The position numbers and the translations under genes are program-made. The notes under the pieces were generated by a model that was given only the letters and a program-made list of their open reading frames with translations, had not been told where the DNA came from and searched no databases. From assembly GCF_024266585.1 (NCBI RefSeq), contig NZ_CP100647.1, positions 1,779,001-1,843,000 on the forward strand: a stretch of 64,000 nucleotides of DNA, read 5' to 3'. Below are positions 60,978 to 64,000 of the stretch, piece by piece. The stretch comes from Xanthomonas sacchari (GTDB lineage: Bacteria > Pseudomonadota > Gammaproteobacteria > Xanthomonadales > Xanthomonadaceae). How positions within the stretch are numbered: the first letter of the stretch is position 1; each line of letters starts with the position of its first letter.

Positions 60978-63863
60978 TCAGAAGCTCATGCTGTAGCGAG
61001 CCCACAGGTAGCGGCCAACGGTGTCGAAGCTGTTCACGTCCGTGTTGGCGTTCAGCACGTTGTTCTGATACAGCATGGGCGGCTGCTTGTCGAACACGTT
61101 GTCCAGGCCCACTTCCACCTTCGAATTGAACCACGGCAGCGCGTAGTTCACGCTGACGCTGTGCAGGAAGTAGGAACCGTAGGGAACCACCACGTACGGC
61201 AGGCCGGCGTCGGCGCTGCGGTTCTGCGCCGGATCGGCGCTGCCGATGTCGAACGGACCGACGTAGCGCACGCGCCAGCTCGCGCCCAAGTCGCCCTTCT
61301 GCCAGTTCACGAACAGGCGGCCGCGGACACGCGAGTACAGGCCGTAGCTCTTGTTGTAGGTGCCGGCGATATGGGTCACCACGCCCGCCGGATCGGCCGG
61401 GTTGGTCTTGTTGTCGTAGCGCGCGATGTAGGTGCCGTCCAGGCCGAAGGTGTAGCTACCCCAGGCGGTGTCCGGCAGACGGTAGCGCAGCGCCAGATCC
61501 CAGCCCTTGGTATCCAGGCGGCCCAGGTTGACGATCGGCTCGCGGATGAAGTTCACCTGGCCGTCGGCATAGCGGTTGATGAAGCCGCAGAACGGGCTGT
61601 TGTTGTCGGTGTAGCAGATGTCGGCCACGGTCTGCGCATCGGCGCGGTTGATCGTGTCGTTCAGGTACAGGCGCCAGTAGTCCAGGCTGGCCGAGAAGCC
61701 CGGCAGCCATTCCGGGTCATAGACCACGCCCCAGTCGAACGACTTGCCCTGTTCCGGCTTCAGGTCGAAGCCCGCAGCGACCGAACCCGACCACACGCCG
61801 GTGGTCTGCGACATGCCGCTCGGGGTGATGCCGGTGGCGCCCGGGATGGCGGTCGCGCCGGCGCCGGCGCCGCACGCCGCTTCATGGTCGCGCGGGGTGC
61901 CGGTGCGGCCGTAGCCGAGGCAGGGATCGGCGAAATTCGGCGCATCGCCGCTGGCGCCGGCGTACAGGTTCTCGATCGTCGGCGCGCGGAACACCTCGGC
62001 GACCGTGCCGCGCAGCAGCAGGCTCTGGATCGGACGCCACTCCAGCTGGACCTTGCTGTTGGTGGTGTTGCCGAAGGTGTTGTAGTCCGAATAGCGCGAG
62101 CCCAGGGTCAGCGCCAGCAGGTGCGCGAACGGCACCTCGGACAGCAGCGGCACGTACAGTTCGGCGTACAGTTCCTTCACGTTGTACTTGCCGCTCAGCG
62201 GGGTGCCGCAGGCTTCCTGCGAGATGAAGCAGTTGCCGTTGGCATTGGCGATGGCGATGTAGTCGACCGCGTTCTTCTGGTACTCCTCGCGCCAGGACAC
62301 GCCCACCGCCAGCTGCGTGGCGCCGGCCGGCAGCGAGAACAGCTCGCCGCTGGCGTTGGCTTCGAAGCTGCGCATCTGGTAGGTGGTGGAGTAGGTCGGA
62401 CGCGCCTCGTACTTGCCGAGGGTCGCAATGGTCTGCGGGTCGTTGATGTTGAAGATGTTCAACGGGGTGCAGCCGGCGATCACCGCGCCGGCGCTGCCGC
62501 ACTTGACCACGCCATCGGTGTCGCGGAACGACGGGCCCAGCGCGTCGCGCAGGCCGGCGTAGTACACGTAGCCGTAGCTGGTGTTCTCGCGGGTGTAGTG
62601 GCCGTAGTTCATGGCCGCGTCCCACTTCCAGGTGCTGTCGCCGACGAAGCCTTCCAGACCGGCCACGACCTGGTCGGTGATGGTGCTGTAGTAGGAACGG
62701 CGCTGGCCCAGCGAGGTGAAGCGGGTCAGCAACTGGTTGTACTGGTTGCCGCCGTTGTCCGCACCGAAGTTGGTGCCGAACGGGTTGTAGAAGTTGTTGG
62801 CGGAGATCACCACCTTGTCGCCACGGGCGTCGAACGGCAGCGGCGCGATCGCGAAGTTGGAGCTGGTCTTGTTGTGGTAGACCTGGGCGAAGGCGTTGAT
62901 GCTGTCGGTGATCTGATAGTTGGCCAGGAAGAACGCGTTGGTGCGCTCCTGCGGCGTCATGATCAGGTTGGTGGCCTGGTAGTTGAAGGAGTCGGTCGCG
63001 CCGGAGTAGCAGCGATAATCCCCCTGCGAGGCGCCGGTCGCACCGGGCTTCAGGGTGACGGTGGAGCAGCCGCCGTACTGGGGACGCAGGGCGGCCGGCA
63101 CGGTGATGCGGCCACGCGGATTGCGGCTGGAGCCGAGCACGGTGACCGCGCCGCTGTACAGGTAGGTCGCGTCCTTGGAGTACTTGCGGTCGGCGGAGGA
63201 GATGCCGTCGAACTTGTTGTAGTTCAGGCCGACCATGATGTTGCCGCGATCGCCGACCTGACCGAAGGTCAGCGAGCCGCCGCTGCGCGCGCCGTCGTTC
63301 AGATGCGTCGCCTGACCGTAGTCGACGCTGACCGCCAGGCCTTCGAAGTCCTTGCGCAGGATGAAGTTGACCACGCCGGCCACGGCATCGGAGCCGTACA
63401 CCGCCGAGGCGCCGCTGGTCAGCACTTCGATGCGCTCCACGGCGCTGGCGGGGATCGAGTTGACGTCGTTGTTGACGACGCGACGGCCGTTGACCAGCAG
63501 CAGGGTGCGCTCGTCGCCGAGGCCGCGCAGGTCGACCGAGGACTTGCCGTCGCCGCCGCCGTTGTTGACCGCCGGGGTGGCCGGCGCGCCGGACATCGCC
63601 GGCAGTTCCTGGACCAGGTCGCCGAGGGTCAGCTTGCCGGTCTGCTCGATCGCGGCGCGATCGATCACGACCACCGGGCTGGCGGTCTCGGTTTCAACGC
63701 GGGCAACGCGCGAGCCGGTGACCTGGATGGTGTCCAGGGTCTTGGACGCATCGTTGGAGGAGCTGTCCTGGGCCACGGCCGCGCCGGTGCTGAGCAACGC
63801 GGTGGTGCCGGCAGCGAGGGCGCACGCGATCGCGTCGCGCAAGCGATGGGTCTTGCAATTCAT
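60978..63863 (-). CDS. TonB-dependent receptor next to the modification genes
   Basis: 961 residues from ATG 63863. Sec signal ends at AAVAQ; TonB box TLDTIQVTGSR at about 43-53; plug with TLGDLVQELPA, SSVDLRGLGDERTLLLVNGRR and VERIEVLTSGASAVYGSDAVAGVVNFILR; barrel ends WARYSMSF with terminal Phe. The plug motifs are those of the large Xanthomonas/Caulobacter/Sphingomonas TBDR group often found beside sulfotransferase or oxygenase genes. Outer membrane; ligand unknown. Upstream bases to 64000 are AT-richer and probably hold its promoter. Confidence 0.92.
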   Translation of the reverse strand: MNCKTHRLRDAIACALAAGTTALLSTGAAVAQDSSSNDASKTLDTIQVTGSRVARVETETASPVVVIDRAAIEQTGKLTLGDLVQELPAMSGAPATPAVNNGGGDGKSSVDLRGLGDERTLLLVNGRRVVNNDVNSIPASAVERIEVLTSGASAVYGSDAVAGVVNFILRKDFEGLAVSVDYGQATHLNDGARSGGSLTFGQVGDRGNIMVGLNYNKFDGISSADRKYSKDATYLYSGAVTVLGSSRNPRGRITVPAALRPQYGGCSTVTLKPGATGASQGDYRCYSGATDSFNYQATNLIMTPQERTNAFFLANYQITDSINAFAQVYHNKTSSNFAIAPLPFDARGDKVVISANNFYNPFGTNFGADNGGNQYNQLLTRFTSLGQRRSYYSTITDQVVAGLEGFVGDSTWKWDAAMNYGHYTRENTSYGYVYYAGLRDALGPSFRDTDGVVKCGSAGAVIAGCTPLNIFNINDPQTIATLGKYEARPTYSTTYQMRSFEANASGELFSLPAGATQLAVGVSWREEYQKNAVDYIAIANANGNCFISQEACGTPLSGKYNVKELYAELYVPLLSEVPFAHLLALTLGSRYSDYNTFGNTTNSKVQLEWRPIQSLLLRGTVAEVFRAPTIENLYAGASGDAPNFADPCLGYGRTGTPRDHEAACGAGAGATAIPGATGITPSGMSQTTGVWSGSVAAGFDLKPEQGKSFDWGVVYDPEWLPGFSASLDYWRLYLNDTINRADAQTVADICYTDNNSPFCGFINRYADGQVNFIREPIVNLGRLDTKGWDLALRYRLPDTAWGSYTFGLDGTYIARYDNKTNPADPAGVVTHIAGTYNKSYGLYSRVRGRLFVNWQKGDLGASWRVRYVGPFDIGSADPAQNRSADAGLPYVVVPYGSYFLHSVSVNYALPWFNSKVEVGLDNVFDKQPPMLYQNNVLNANTDVNSFDTVGRYLWARYSMSF

Positions 63864-64000
63864 TGGCTCTCTCTCCGAAAGGTGTATGTCAGCTGAGTTC
63901 TCCTGCGGAGGCGCCGAAAAAGCGATGCCAAAAACCGCGGGGTAAGCCGATGTTAACTTTGTCTTCAGAGAAATTAAAGAGTCGTTAATGGGCGTGTAAT
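63864..64000 (-). promoter_or_regulatory. upstream region of the TBDR gene
   Basis: AT-rich compared with its surroundings, with TTAACGACTCTTTAATTTCT and GTTAAC on the minus strand. It likely contains the promoter, but no convincing -35/-10 pair is chosen. Confidence 0.3.

Overview
The window is high-GC gammaproteobacterial DNA that looks like Xanthomonas. The main reasons are a near-complete copy of the nix plant N-glycan cluster described in X. campestris, several TonB-dependent receptors (TBDRs), many short palindromic repeats built on the cores GGGACTTCAGTCCC and GCGGCTTCAGCCGC, and the housekeeping gene content. An early-branching Xanthomonas (X. sacchari / X. translucens type) is my inference, not something the sequence proves.

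Layout. 1-2.9 kb: an AT-richer accessory stretch with three unrecognised genes and degenerate GGTCAG repeats. 2.9-32.7 kb, all minus strand: the N-glycan locus. Read from upstream, it is a TBDR, GH29, GH18, GH20, GH2, GH3, then an embedded five-gene cassette (TBDR, GH35, APC permease, PfkB kinase, GH4), then GH125, GH92 and GH35. The GH order matches nixE to nixL. The outer enzymes strip plant N-glycans (alpha-fucose, beta-galactose, GlcNAc, alpha-mannose, beta-xylose, beta-mannose) in the periplasm or at the envelope, and the TBDRs bring in oligosaccharides or glycopeptides. A glucokinase-family sugar kinase reads divergently from the first TBDR, and LacI-type palindromes lie in the shared spacer.

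35-44.4 kb is mostly housekeeping: rsmE, bioA, nudE, cysQ, mazG, a YnfA-like protein, an Mpo1-like protein, an SPFH/NfeD pair, gcvT and gcvH. 44.4-47.3 kb is largely non-coding except for a lysine/alanine-rich histone H1-like gene; a candidate structured small RNA with its own strong promoter and terminator lies just upstream of it. 47.3-57.2 kb holds a serine beta-lactamase-like hydrolase, a GMC oxidoreductase, an MFS-like transporter, a DUF1304 protein, and a fadE/alpha-beta hydrolase operon divergent from a TetR regulator with repeated operators. 57.2-63.9 kb carries a TPR aspartyl-hydroxylase-like protein, a small 2OG-Fe(II) oxygenase, a TPR sulfotransferase and a TBDR, which may form a peptide or protein modification and uptake module.

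The two most interesting ideas are these. First, the cassette inside the nix cluster pairs an APC (amino-acid type) permease with a PfkB kinase and a GH4 NAD-dependent phospho-glycosidase. This parallels fructoselysine (Frl) catabolism and suggests import, phosphorylation and cleavage of a glycosyl-amino acid. Second, the TBDR/sulfotransferase/double-dioxygenase group. Both are inferences from gene content.
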